Shown in pieces: positions 10,855 to 21,236 of a stretch of 64,000 nucleotides of DNA (positions are counted from its first letter, which is position 1; each line of letters starts with the position of its first letter). Under the pieces are notes generated by a model. That model ran no database searches and was not told where the DNA came from. It worked only from the letters and a program-made list of their open reading frames with translations. Source of the stretch: Siderastrea radians (Eukaryota; Cnidaria; Anthozoa; Scleractinia; Rhizangiidae); NCBI GenBank assembly GCA_964017195.1, contig OZ024897.1:5643969-5707968 (forward strand). Direction: 5' to 3'. The translations under genes were made by a program, and so were the position numbers.

Positions 10855-13800
10855 AGGGAAGGTACGTTTTTTCTTGGGGGGGGGGAAAGGCTGGGGCCTC
10901 AGAGGGGAGGGTCATCAGTGAAAGTGAGCACCAAAAGGGAAGGGCCATACTCATGTGAGCTATTCAAGGGAGGGTCACACATCTTTTCCGGAATTTTTTA
11001 ATGAGAATTTTTGTGATGTTGCTTTCCATTTTTCTTACAGATTAAGTTTTTCTTTTCACCTACTTTGATTTAATTTGGTGTTTTATTATAGGTACTAGGT
11101 TGCATTTGTACATGTATATTATGCCATGGCACATAGTTTTTCTCCGAGGACTCGTGTCCTTTGGCGTCCGTATGGAGAAGTACTTGACTCAGGTATCGTT
11201 TCTTCAGCTTCTTGCTGTTGGCTATCCGCTGCCTGATCTCCAGAGTCGTTTAGTTCTGAAGAGTTACTGCAGTACCGCTCGAAAGTATTGGTGCATTTTC
11301 CGCGATACTGCCGCGGAGGAATCGCAGTTTGTATCTCCGGTTTGACCTCGGGAAAACTTCGTCTAACTTCTTTGAAAACTCCGGTTTTACCTCTGTTTTT
11401 TGTGGTCAAAAATACCGCGGTAAAGAATAGGACGTGGTGGTGTTTGAATAGCCTTTTGTTTCCTTTGTTTCAAAGATTAATTAACTTCAATAGGCGAGAC
11501 GTCGCGCGCCGATGATTTTATGATGTGATAGATTTCGCATGATTATTGCTTTTACCGTGATTCACAAACCGTGACTTCTGAGCACTTTTGCCGAACGCTT
11601 ACGTTAGTCGAAGAAAGAAATGGAAACTCGTGCCATTTGCAAGAGCTAGAAGAAATAAAACGGATATCACAGAGATAGAATTGTTGCGTACCGCGTTACA
11701 TAACCTCTCGTGTTGTATCGCACGGACTACCGGCTTGCTCGAAAAACATTTAAATACATCGTCTTGCTCATAGCTCTCCTTAAACGATCTAATACCAATA
11801 AAAACACGATCTTTAAAGTTCTTTATTTATAATTGCACTCGGTGATAAAAACACCTGCAATGCCAAGCCGGTGTGACAGTACACGATCGAGTCTGAAATC
11901 GGTTTTATCACGAAGCGTAATCTTGTGAAATTATACTGCTAACCTTTTGTCTATTTGCTCCTTTGAGAATATTAGTGATATAAAGTATAGAAATAGTAGA
12001 AATTAGCCCCTATTGTTTGGTTACCGAGGCATTGCCGCGTCAAGTCAGCCGCGGTGTTCGGTCGCTTTCGTCCTTACCGAGGTTGCGGTTTTCGCCCAGT
12101 GACCGCGGCAAATTCGAGGAAAACAAAATGGCGGCGGATGAGGTTTCGCCGCGTGCTTATGCACCAATACTTTCGAGCGGTACTGTAGTTGATTCAACAA
12201 TGCGCTCTACCCTGTCAGAAATGTAGGAAATATTTGTTTTTGAGAGGCAGATTTCGCATGCTAAACAAATAAACCTTTCTGTTAAAATAACCAACAGCAA
12301 TGCCGGCTAGTCGGAGAAGGAAGCGCGTGTATTTTCCCTTAGATATTTTATGTTCAAAACTTTTATAATACTCAAATACTTCCATATTCAAACTTCAGCT
12401 ATAAAACGTAAATATCCCACACTGATTGTTCGCATTTTCTTTGTTTCAGCGTGCACACATTCAATATCGAGATTTATTTTTTTCTGAAGCATTTTTCCGG
12501 TCCGGAATCCGGAATCCTTGAATTTGATTGGCTGTTGACGCGCGTTCCGCCGGTCCAGTTTTTTCCTATCCGGACCGGTTTTGTTATGGTAACCGCGCGA
12601 ATTAACCGCGCGAAAACCATTGAATGAAAGTTGAAAAACAACATACCTCGGTTGAACTCGAGAATTTTTTTATTTACGGCTCAAAGATGCGACTTTTTTG
12701 GCAAGTCACAATTCTTGTGTGTGTTGTAAATGGAAAGTTCAACAAGGAGGGAAATAAAAGACCTTGAAATACCTTCAAAAGGCAAGTACTCGTTTTAATT
12801 TTGTGTAGCTTAGCATGGCGGTTGGTGAGTTTGTTGTTGAATTCACTTCACACAGCAGTTTTAGTTTTTAAATTGCGATCGCCACAATGCCTTTTGACTC
12901 CGATATTTACTTTAATGACTTCGTTTTTCAGTTTTTTCTCTTAAATTAACGAGGTTCGGTATATTTTCATTCAAGAAATTGTGCAGGCTTAAACTGGAAT
13001 TTTGCTTTTTCATCTGTCGTAAATGAAGTTAAGCTTAAAAGCCAGCGCACAGTTCGCTTTGGTTAAAACTGAGATCAAACCGAACGATTTCGCTAAATAA
13101 TTAAATTGTTTATAGCCAAAGAACCAGCACATACGTTTACAGGTACGAAGCAAAACATAAAAAGAAAGTAATTAGGCTAAACAGAACTGTTTTTCGAAGT
13201 ATTATTCTCTTTCATTTTTTACGCAAGGGCAATTAAACCTGTCCTAACGATTGAGTCCTTTGTTTTTGTTTTTAGTAAGCTTAAGCTTAATTACAAGTAT
13301 TTAATTGGTTTGTTTATCCCTATGCCGGGCAGGATTTTCCATGTGCGTGTCTGTTCTTGAAAAACAACCTTTTCCGTGTTGATACGGTAGTTTTCTAGTC
13401 GAAAATATTACACTCAAGTTTGAAGTGTTTATGATTACATTCGCTCCACGGTTTCCTGCCATCTGACTCAGTGAAACTTACGCGCGTTCTGACAACCTTT
13501 CAAGATTGATCTGCAAACTCGCAAATGTTGGGAAAAAAATAAATATGTTATTTACCTGCCTAGGTCGGTCCGTATAGGGAAAAACTGTGCCCTTGGTCTT
13601 CCCTATACGGACCTCCCGGCCGGTAAATAACATATATATATTCATATTCAAACGCTTTGCGTTCACAAGGGAAACGTTCTGAGGTTTCTACAGCATGGAA
13701 CATACCATTTAGTAGTGAGGGGAGGGTCACACTTTTGACAGTCACCTAAAGGTGGGGGGTCAGGAGTGTTTTCATTAAAACGCAAGGGAGGGCCAACACT

Positions 13801-13864
13801 GTTTTGGGAAAAATATCCCAAAATTCCCCAGCCCTCCCCCCCCAAGAAAAAATGTACCTTCCCT
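10855..13864. mobile_element. 3.0-kb TIR element, copy 1
   Basis: The left terminus is AAGGGAAGGTACGTTTTTTC followed by TTGG and a G run. The right terminus at 13,826-13,864 is its reverse complement, a C run then CCAAGAAAAAATGTACCTTC and CCT. The G-rich subterminal blocks (GGGAGGGTCACAC and GGGGAGGGTCATCAG) also recur in copy 2. The interior holds gene-like fragments (near 11,119-11,409 on minus and 12,017-12,226 on plus, both containing the coding word TNTFERYCS) and a small nested inverted repeat at 13,548-13,630 (GGTCCGTATAGGGAA ... TTCCCTATACGGACC). No transposase was recognised. A TA dinucleotide lies at or next to each outer end. Confidence 0.7.
11119..12226. pseudogene. inverted pair of gene fragments inside TIR copy 1
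   Basis: On minus, 11,409-11,119 encodes a 96-codon open frame containing KCTNTFERYCSNSSELNDSG. On plus, about 12,157-12,194 the same coding word (TNTFERYCS) recurs in the opposite orientation and is followed by a stop. The DNA around it (ACCGCTCGAAAGTATTGGTG) is near-identical over about 34 bp. The two are probably paralogous fragments of one host gene or of an old transposon gene. I do not recognise the family. Neither has an obvious start, splice structure or full domain. Confidence 0.35.
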
Positions 13865-13903
13865 AGGGAAGGTACGTTTTTTCTTGGGGGGGGAGGGCTG
13901 GGG
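13826..13903. repeat. 78-bp perfect-centre palindrome at the junction of two TIR elements
   Basis: Two 39-bp arms meet with no spacer at CCCT|AGGG and differ at one position (ATGTACC against GGTACGT). This is where the right end of TIR copy 1 meets the left end of TIR copy 2. The 2-bp TA at the centre is consistent with a shared TA target. Confidence 0.85.
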
Positions 13904-15127
13904 CCTCAGAGGGGAGGGTCATCAGTGAAAGCGAGCACCAAAAGGGGAGGGCCATACCTCATGTGAGCTATTCAAGGGAGGGTCACACATCTTTTCCAGA
14001 ATTTTTTAATGAGAATTCTGCCAAAAGGGAATTGGAAAAGCGAGTATAATCTCCTTTTGGGTCTGGAATCCACCCTAGTGAGACATCTTTCCAAATGCTA
14101 CTTCTTGGTTGGTTTTCTTGCTCATCGTGTGCTGTTTGTGTGGCCTCGGAATCTGGATCTGTCAATTTCTCGTGACGTACTGGGGCGCACTCACAATAAC
14201 CACAAAGTACTCCACCACCTCTCACAAACTCCACGCATTCACTGCATGAACACTTTCCCCCATTGATTCCTTGCGAATCTATACCCATAGTACTGATCGT
14301 AGTTGAGAACGCGCGATGATGGTACGACAAGAAGATTTGTGTAATACTTTTATAGAGCGGAAATTGAGCTAGATCACGCAGAGCCTACCTGGAAAGTGAG
14401 AAACATCATGTCATATACGCTGGTCTAATAATTTATTAAATATTTTATCTCTGGTGTAATAAATGACCATCCAGGGTGAATCACGAGTACTGTTTTCAAA
14501 GTACAATCGAGTACACGAGCGGCCATGACAAGCGAGATGATGTTTGGCTTCATAGGTAAGTTTTTAATGATGCTTCAATGGCGTGCGAGAAGTTTCCTTT
14601 TCCTACAGAGGCCTGTCTGCCTTTAACAGAATTCGGAAATGTAGGAAATATTTGTTTTTGAGAGGCAGATTTCGCATGCTAAACAAATAAACCTTACCTG
14701 TTAAAATAACCAACAGCAATGCCGGCTAGTCGAAGAAGGAAGCGCGTGTATTTTCCCTTAGATATTTTATGTTCAAAACTTTTATAATAGTCAAGGTTTA
14801 TACTTCCATATTCAAACTTCAGCTATAAAACGTAAATATCCCACACTGATTGTTCGCATTTTCCTTGTTTCAGCGCGCACACATTCAATATCGAGATATA
14901 TTTGTATTCAAACACTTTGCGTTCACAAGCGAAACGTTCTGAGGTTTCTACAGCATGGAACATACGATGTAGTAGTGAGGGGAGGGTCGCACTTTTGTCA
15001 GTCACCTAAAGGTGGGGGGTCAGGAGTTTTTTTGTTAAAACGCGAGGGAGGGCCAACACTTTTTTGGAAAAAAAAAATACCAAAATTCCCCAGCCCTCCC
15101 CCCCCCAAGAAAAAATGTACCTTCCCT
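13865..15127. mobile_element. 1.26-kb TIR element, copy 2, abutting copy 1
   Basis: The left terminus at 13,865 and the right terminus at 15,127 match those of copy 1. It shares three blocks with copy 1: 13,865-14,022 with 10,855-11,009; 14,638-14,897 with about 12,222-12,480; and 14,905-15,127 with about 13,640-13,864. It lacks copy 1's 12,481-13,640 and carries a different middle (14,023-14,637) that includes a Cys-rich open frame. The right terminus abuts the last visible exon of the zinc-ribbon gene. Confidence 0.75.
13983..14288 (-). CDS. Cys-rich (zinc-binding-like) protein fragment inside TIR copy 2
   Basis: From the ATG at 14,288 this 102-codon frame encodes CSCSECVEFVRGGGVLCGYC followed by ECAPVRHEKL. 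The C-x-C-x2-C ... C-x2-C-x-C spacing ending in His suggests a small zinc-binding fold. This style of N-terminal module occurs in large cnidarian multi-domain protein families (recollection, not searched). The frame then becomes Asp/Glu/Gln-rich and runs into the repeated terminal part of the transposon, so its 3' part is not native coding sequence. It is most likely a first-exon fragment captured by the element, or the remains of a gene into which the element inserted. Confidence 0.4.
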   Translation of the reverse strand: MGIDSQGINGGKCSCSECVEFVRGGGVLCGYCECAPVRHEKLTDPDSEATQTAHDEQENQPRSSIWKDVSLGWIPDPKGDYTRFSNSLLAEFSLKNSGKDV

Positions 15128-16532
15128 TAGCCTCTTCCTCTGATTCACTACTATTGTGTTGTTCTTCACAAAGCAAGGAGGCATACAGCAGGTCAGAACT
15201 GGGACCACTATCAGATGTAGCTGTGCAATCTGGGTCTCCAACAGTAATTAACATGTCTGATGAGTTTTGGCTGGTCAGTTTTTGGAGTTCCCTGTAAAAC
15301 GAAGATGTAACCATTCCTTTGGTGGATATTGTGCAACCAAACCAAATCCAAGCTATGACTAAAACTACGACTAAAATTGGATTGGAAGGACATTCCACAA
15401 CACTAAAATTATATTTCATGATTATACCTGTGTTGAGGGCCAAGTTGAAGAGGAGGTTCACACTCATCTGTTCTAACTTTTTTCTTCCTATAAAAAATTA
15501 AAAATTTTGACATTAATTTTGAACAAGGCATCTTTTATTCTGAAGGAATCCAGAATTGAAAAGATATTCTACAAATATGGTTTAATGATTATACCGGTGT
15601 TGAGAATCAGGATTAGGTTCAAGCAGATGTTCTTCTTGAGGTTCACAGTCCTCTTTTCCAATTCTCCTTCTGTTGAAAAATAGCAAACATTAAATCAACA
15701 TAAGATAATGTAAAAAAAGTAGCTTTTGCTCTGAAAGAGGGATGTCAGGGATATGCACTGTAAAAAACCACTGCATGGATGAAAATATGACTCCATATAA
15801 CTAATTTATTTACAGTCCTCCCAGTACAGTTTGTAGCGCCATTCTGCCTAAGCCAGTCTTGTTAAAGATTAAAAGCACGCAAAGTTTGTTCTATTTTCTA
15901 TATCACTTCAGTGATCCGTACAGCATATCTTACCTTGTATCATGACTATCAGACTCCTCATCAGCCTCATTATCGATTTCCAACTGTTCCGGTTCGTCTG
16001 GGCACAAGTACAAGGTTATCCTGTTGTACTGTTTTCCTAAATCTTCTTTGCATTTTCGCAAAGTAAACGCTTCCTCTGGTTGACCTGGGAGAGTCATAGC
16101 CGATTGGCCATCGGGGTAAACTAGTTTCCAGCTTGTTGTCGTGTCAAATGACTTGTCATGAGCCTGTCGCTTCACCAAGGCCTCCGCGAACACTTCTATG
16201 TACTCTGAATCCTTTTTTACTTTTAAGGGCAAGGTTTTTCCACGAACTGGTGTAACCACATCTGGACTAACGTACCGCATGATACCTATGTTTATTAGTG
16301 CGAACGGATCCACGTTTTTGGACTTCGCTGCCTTTTTCTTTGAGCCACTTCGGAAATGAGTAGACCTCTCTTCGGTTTTCTTTGCTGCATAGTTTTTGAA
16401 AGACAGACATTTTGTTGCTGCATTCTTATTTGTTTCATTTGTATTAACGATGTTGCTCCCTCTCTTTTGTCCGCAAAAAGGACAAAAATTAGCTGAAGGA
16501 TCCAAACCAGCTCCACAGCTGGAACAAAACAT
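15128..16532 (-). CDS. zinc-ribbon protein, cnidarian multigene family, 3' end cut by transposon
   Basis: Four exons fit in frame: 16,532-15,934, 15,669-15,595, 15,487-15,428 and 15,291 to about 15,128, joined by GT..AG introns with matching phases. The start is the ATG at 16,532. Residues 3-20 form a C-x2-C ... C-x2-C zinc ribbon (MFCSSCGAG ... FCPFCGQKR). A Ser/Lys-rich linker follows, then a domain of about 110 residues beginning NIGIMRYVSPD, with VRGKTLPLKV and ITLYLCP, and an acidic tail. I recall this layout from cnidarian genes annotated as G2/M-phase E3 ubiquitin-ligase-like, which continue into a HECT domain; no HECT sequence is visible here. Exons 2 and 3 look duplicated (each ends in a Gln-His-Arg junction and contains a CEP motif). 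After the acidic SESEEEAKG stretch, exon 4 reads directly into the TIR terminus, so the gene is probably truncated. Confidence 0.65.
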
Positions 16533-16639
16533 TGCAAAATGGCGGAACACTGGCGGGCTTTAGCAAAAGCGAGTTGTCAGCGGTTGACAAATGTTGGGTT
16601 TAGACGTTGAATAAATGTCATGAATTATATCACTTCTGC

Positions 16640-16945
16640 TTTGTGTTTGGCGCATTTTGATTTGTGTTTAACGAATTTGTTGTTGTGTTTACTGCATTTT
16701 GATTTGTGTTTAACAAATTTGTTGTTGTGTTTAGTGCATTTTGATTTGTGTTTAACGAATTTGTTGTTGTGTCTATTGAATTTGAATTTTTGTTAAACGA
16801 ATTTGCTGTTGTGTTTAGTAAATTTGAATTTGTGTTTAAGAATTTGTTGTTGTGTTTAGTGAATTTGAATTTGTGTTTAAGAATTTGTTGTTGTGTTCAG
16901 TGAATTTGAATTTGTGTTAAAGAATTTGTTGTTGTGTTTTGCAGA
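16640..16945 (+). repeat. minisatellite, about 42-bp unit, seven copies
   Basis: Units consist of GATTTGTGTTTAACGAATTT followed by GTTGTTGTGTTTAGTGCATTTT. The left copies are almost identical; the right copies drift (GAATTTGAATTTGTG) and vary by 1-2 bases. The array starts about 100 bp upstream of the zinc-ribbon gene's start codon, so it lies in that gene's 5' region. Confidence 0.85.
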
Positions 16946-18106
16946 TATGGGCCACCGTAGAGATGCACATGTGAAAAGAAATTAAATGTTTGTATGGCCT
17001 AAATTAACATCAAAACACAATTTTCTGTTCTAAAATTTGCAACAGTGATCGATAAGCCGAAAAGTTTTCACGTAGCTGACACACGCAATTGTAAACGTGA
17101 ATATAAATTAAATTTCGCACAGCTCAGACATGCACGATTTCATGTCAACAAGAATTTCGAAACTAAAATGCTTTTAGAAGGGTTTTTTTGGCCTCATCTT
17201 GAATGGAAATAAAACTGAAAAATTTTATTTAAGTTTCTTTCATTTCTTCGCGTTTAGTTGGGTCTTTTAATTTTAGGCTTTTGAAGTTTACATTTTTTCG
17301 ATTTGAGACGTACACTTGTTGTTTTCCGATAAGAGTTATTATCTGATGCGAGTTATCTGTTGCATCGTTATAAATTGTTCTAAATCGTTTGTGTATTGAA
17401 CATCTTATTCTTGATGTTTATATAACTCGTGTTTTTTAAACAGGAGCCAATTCTGTCAACGAGAAATGAATTATTTTTTGCTTGTCATTCAAGCATTTTG
17501 AGTTCATTTTTGGAATCGGGAAAATTATTAAAACGCAGAGGGATCTCGCAAGCACCAGCGTTTGCGTGATTTGCGTGACTGGTTCCCAATGCGGCTGATA
17601 ATCTTTTTAGCTACTTTTTTAAAACAAAATTTATTTTACCTTAAACTGGAAAAACTCGTGTTTGCAAAAGCCTAAAAGCTTTTAAGCTTTGTTTTGGAGT
17701 GAAAGAAACAATACAATTAGCCATTACATGAATAAGCTGGCACGAAGAGCCCTTTGATTGTAAACACGGATATAACATTGATATATTTTGTATTGGTATT
17801 CTATATCTCACGTGCCTGACACTGATTGTAATGTCATTAACATACTGCTTGGCCTTCACGCTTGGTTAAGAAAATGCACTTCAGAAAAATCAACCGCTTC
17901 CTGTTTTCAACACCTGATGGCGATGCTAGGGACTATATTCGGCCCTTACGCTTCGTAAAGAAGATACACTTCTTTTAATGTTGGTCATATTATATAACGC
18001 GTGTCCTGATTGGTATTAAGTCGTTTTCGTAAGACTTGGTAAACACGGATATAACGCTGCCTGTTTTCATCACCTGATTCAACAACACTCGAGAAAGCTG
18101 AAAGAA

Positions 18107-18108
<2 letters not shown>
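16946..18108. other. no gene recognised
   Basis: This is AT-rich sequence without recognisable exons. Around 16,965-17,060 there is a diverged relative of 21,180-21,290 (shared GAAAAGAAAT, CTAAATTAACATCAAA and a run ending in AAGCCGAAA), so both are pieces of one dispersed repeat. Confidence 0.45.
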
Positions 18109-18151
<43 letters not shown>

Positions 18152-18215
18152 TAATAATGATAAAAATGATAATAATAATAGTAATAATAATAATGATATT
18201 AATAATGATAATAAT

Positions 18216-18251
<36 letters not shown>

Positions 18252-18265
18252 AATAATAATAACTT
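18109..18265 (+). repeat. trinucleotide microsatellite (AAT)n then (ATC)n
   Basis: About 150 bp of AAT repeats with occasional GAT units pass into an ATC/CAT block and back to AAT. Open frames across it (poly-Met/poly-Ile on minus) are artefacts of the repeat. Confidence 0.95.
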
Positions 18266-18576
18266 AATTGAGTTGACAAAACAATTCCTAGCATTCCAGT
18301 AGTTTACATTGTGGCCCGTACTAAAGTTAGTCTACTTAAACAAGTATGATAATTGGGTCATTATACGTCTTTTACGTGCTGTTACACTCGTCAGGGTACG
18401 GTTAACGTGCTGTTCCGCTTGTCAGGGTTTACGTGCTGTTCCACCCGTCCTGTGTGCGTTTTATGTCACTGATTTATCGCTAACTATTGGCTAACAAAAC
18501 TTATGACGTACCAAAGTCACCGCATTTAACCATTTGTTTCAGTCAACAACCACACACTTCATCGTTTTAGTTGGAA

Positions 18577-19797
18577 ATGGCGTGGCCTGCAGCAGCTGAC
18601 GCTCTTTCTTTTCCTGAGAGCGTGTGTGGAAAGGATGAAAGAGTGCAAGTAAAACCAACGACTTCCCCTCCATATAAATGGATTTGCTTTCTGATGATAG
18701 AAAGCGCCGATGGTAAGAGGTACGTTGGAAGTGGATTCAAGATACATCTCCCAGACGTCGATCGTACTGCCATTGTCACAAGTGGTCATTGCACGTATGT
18801 GAATGGAGCGTACGCTACCAAGATCATCGTAAAGTTCCCAGGACAAGGGGCGATTGATGTTGGAACTGAAGACCTCTATGCAGCACCAGAATATATCGAC
18901 TCAAAGAGTGAAGACTACGACTATGGCCTTATTCTCCTTCCAAGGGCTGGCAAGTCTGATGGCTTCGGTTGGTCAGCGATTGTACCGGATGAAGAGCTGA
19001 ACAACCGTATTGTAACCAACTGTGGATATCCCGGTGACAAGCCACACGGAACCATGTGGATCACAGGTGGAAACATCACAGCCTTCACAGCAAATCGAAT
19101 TTCCTACATGAATGATACGGCAGGCGGACAAAGTGGGAGCCCTGTGTACACATGGTACGATGGCTATTGGACCGTTCTTGGTGTTCACAGTTACGGTGGA
19201 TGTCCTAACTCCGCTCCACGATTCACAGTCCAGATGATTTACCGTTTCCTGAAATTCATGAATGGCCTGAAGTTAACATCGTTAAGGTCTGTGCAATTCC
19301 CCGATGTCTACGTGCGATGTGACGGCACAGGAGTAACTAAACCAGAAGCCTCTGGAGGTGGAGCTGTCAACTGCCAGTTTCAACCATCCTCGCCTTGGGA
19401 GAGCTTCTACATATACCCTGTGGAAGTTGCTCCTTCGTCAGCCCTTCATAGTATCCCAAAAGTGGTGATAGAAAGTGCACAGTTCAGGAATGTGTTCATT
19501 CGCATGGACAGCAAGGGTATGGATCAACAAGAGTGGACTGGAGGAGGCGAGGTGAACTGCCAGTATACTCCTCCAAGCACCTGGGAATCGTATTTTCTCA
19601 GACAAGAAGCGAATGGCAGCTACTCATTTCGAAGTGTTCAGTTTCCTCACTGCTTCATTCGATTAGACGGGCACGGAGTCGAATCATGGTCAGCTAATGG
19701 CGGCGGCACAGTCAACTGCCAGTATTATCCTTACATCCACTGGAATCCATCTGCTCCGGCATCAACATGGGAAAGTTTTTACAAAGAAGTTTATTAA
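18577..19797 (+). CDS. V8/glutamyl-endopeptidase-like serine protease with three C-terminal repeats
   Basis: One uninterrupted 406-codon frame starts at the ATG at 18,577. Residues about 35-225 form a chymotrypsin-fold peptidase of the V8/Glu-C type: His71 in TSGHC, Asp115 in DYDYGLILLP and Ser186 in GGQSGSP make the expected triad. His204 in VLGVHSYGG sits where V8-type enzymes carry the histidine that reads glutamate at the cleavage site, so Glu-specificity is a reasonable inference. Residues about 235-406 hold three repeats of roughly 50 residues (SVQFP..Y.R.DG.GV ... GGG.VNCQ ... WESF), with a three-fold layout that would suit a beta-trefoil, binding partner unknown. No classical signal peptide is seen; a possible splice acceptor (CGTTTTAG) lies just upstream at about 18,570, so a 5' exon could supply one. 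An AATAAA near 20,500 is a candidate poly(A) signal. Confidence 0.8.
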   Translation: MAWPAAADALSFPESVCGKDERVQVKPTTSPPYKWICFLMIESADGKRYVGSGFKIHLPDVDRTAIVTSGHCTYVNGAYATKIIVKFPGQGAIDVGTEDLYAAPEYIDSKSEDYDYGLILLPRAGKSDGFGWSAIVPDEELNNRIVTNCGYPGDKPHGTMWITGGNITAFTANRISYMNDTAGGQSGSPVYTWYDGYWTVLGVHSYGGCPNSAPRFTVQMIYRFLKFMNGLKLTSLRSVQFPDVYVRCDGTGVTKPEASGGGAVNCQFQPSSPWESFYIYPVEVAPSSALHSIPKVVIESAQFRNVFIRMDSKGMDQQEWTGGGEVNCQYTPPSTWESYFLRQEANGSYSFRSVQFPHCFIRLDGHGVESWSANGGGTVNCQYYPYIHWNPSAPASTWESFYKEVY

Positions 19798-20390
19798 ACT
19801 ACAACTGGTGTGTCTCATAAGGACTGTGGCTCGTGATGAATATTTTATATTAGCATGTGTGAATTTATATCCTTTAGTTAACATGAACTTTAGGTTTATT
19901 GACACTTTTAGGTGATTCTAGGTTATAGGGCTCTTAAAAAATGTACTAGCATCGAGTATTGATTTTTAACCAGCTTGCAGTGTGTCTTTTTCAATGATAT
20001 TAGCTAACTAAGCGCAAGTTACTTAGACACGTACTTATATACTTTTTGATTTAGTATTGTTTTTTGTTGTTTACTTTGTCTTGAGGAAATTCATGTCCGT
20101 TTTTGTCGGTTATGACTCTTATGTACATGTAAGATTGAGATAATGTATTATTGACTAGGTTTAATAGAACTTCAGTTAACGGAAGTTAATACTGTAATTG
20201 AAGTTTTAATTATTGATATTTACAGCTTCGTGTTTTGGACCAGACTTTGTTGTTGAGTGAAAGTGTTTAGCCCAGTTATTTAGCCGCATCTAACGTTTTG
20301 TTCAAAACTGTTAAGAAAAGCCAACAGTTGTGGTCCTTTAGCTTGAACAATGTAACTTGTAACTAGCAACACTCCCTTTCGGCTTTGTTG
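19798..20390 (+). other. probable 3' untranslated region of the protease gene
   Basis: AT-rich sequence with no exons follows the TAA stop of the protease. It is consistent with a long 3' UTR, but its end was not defined. Confidence 0.35.
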
Positions 20391-20717
20391 TCACTCACTG
20401 ACTAAGTATAACAAAGTTGTCAAGTCGATGTCAAGTCTTGACACTTGTAGATTTGACATACAGGTAACAGTGTAATATCTTTGCTTACAAAAATTGTCTA
20501 AATAAACTACTGTTGGACCCAAGTCCTGTATCTTTCTTGACGTTTCAAGCACAGATCCATTTGACCGAATTAAATCCCTGGTATCAAGAAATAATGTCGA
20601 GTTTCCATTCCACAGCAATCCTTGCATGTTCTCCAGAGCTTTGAATTTTTTCCTGTTTTTAGTGCATTTTTTCCTCATAGTTCCCGAAGTGCTACGTACA
20701 TTCTTTATCTCGCTCAT
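20391..20717 (-). CDS. hypothetical open frame, 108 codons
   Basis: An ATG-initiated frame (MSEIKNVRSTSG...) runs 108 codons to a stop, convergent with the protease gene. The N-terminal third is Lys/Arg-rich. I recognise no domain, signal peptide or membrane segment. It could be a lone exon, a decayed transposon frame or chance. A GTAAGC inside it, about two-thirds of the way along, could act as a splice donor. Confidence 0.2.
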   Translation of the reverse strand: MSEIKNVRSTSGTMRKKCTKNRKKFKALENMQGLLWNGNSTLFLDTRDLIRSNGSVLETSRKIQDLGPTVVYLDNFCKQRYYTVTCMSNLQVSRLDIDLTTLLYLVSE

Positions 20718-20787
20718 TCATGCAGCGAAGCACGTAAATGAATGAAATATTAAAATGATTAAGATGTAGACGGAAGTTGTAGTTAGC

Positions 20788-21193
20788 TCCGTGGATGAAA
20801 GTTGTAGGCCGGAGACGGAAGAAATTTTACATAGTACCCCTACCCCTTAGTAAAAGTCAAAAATAAATTCCATGAAGTTCAGTTACATATGTAGAAAAAA
20901 AACGCCTTTTTTATATAGTGATAAAAGAATTAATTTCCCATAAAGAATGATGCGTCATTCTTAATGGGAATTCTTTATGCGTCATTCGATTGCGTGCGTC
21001 AACGCACGCTGACGCACGTAATCGAATAACGTCAATCGGAGCTAACTTGGCATGATACCCCTCCCCTCTTAGTTTTTGCTACGTGGATGGAAGTTGTAGT
21101 TCGTTCCGTAGACGGAATTAATTTTACATGGTACCCCTTCCGCCTTAGTAAAAATCAAAAATAGTTTCCATGAAGCTCAGATATACATGTGGA
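20788..21193 (+). repeat. diverged direct repeat around two palindromes
   Basis: About 110 bp containing ACGGAA.AA.TTTTACAT.GTACCCCT and CCATGAAG.TCAG occurs at 20,788-20,897 and again at about 21,080-21,193. Between them lie two hairpins. 20,936-20,969 is CCCATAAAGAATGATG folding on CATTCTTAATGGG. 20,979-21,032 is ATTCGATTGCGTGCGTC folding on GACGCACGTAATCGAAT. The layout suggests a composite or nested MITE. Confidence 0.65.
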
Positions 21194-21236
21194 AAGAAAT
21201 GAAAAATTTTTATAGTCTAATAACTAAATTAACATC

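Noticed and set aside
12686..12770. Signal-peptide-like start MRLFWQVTILVCVVNG on plus
   Set aside because: It stops after 26 codons, has no convincing consensus donor, and lies inside the 3.0-kb TIR element.
15006..15467. 153-codon minus-strand frame starting MSVNLLFNLALNTG
   Set aside because: It crosses exon 3, an intron, exon 4 and the transposon end in mixed frames; the spliced model explains the coding signal better.
17985..18251. Poly-Met/poly-Ile open frame on minus
   Set aside because: It is a direct translation of the AAT/ATC microsatellite.
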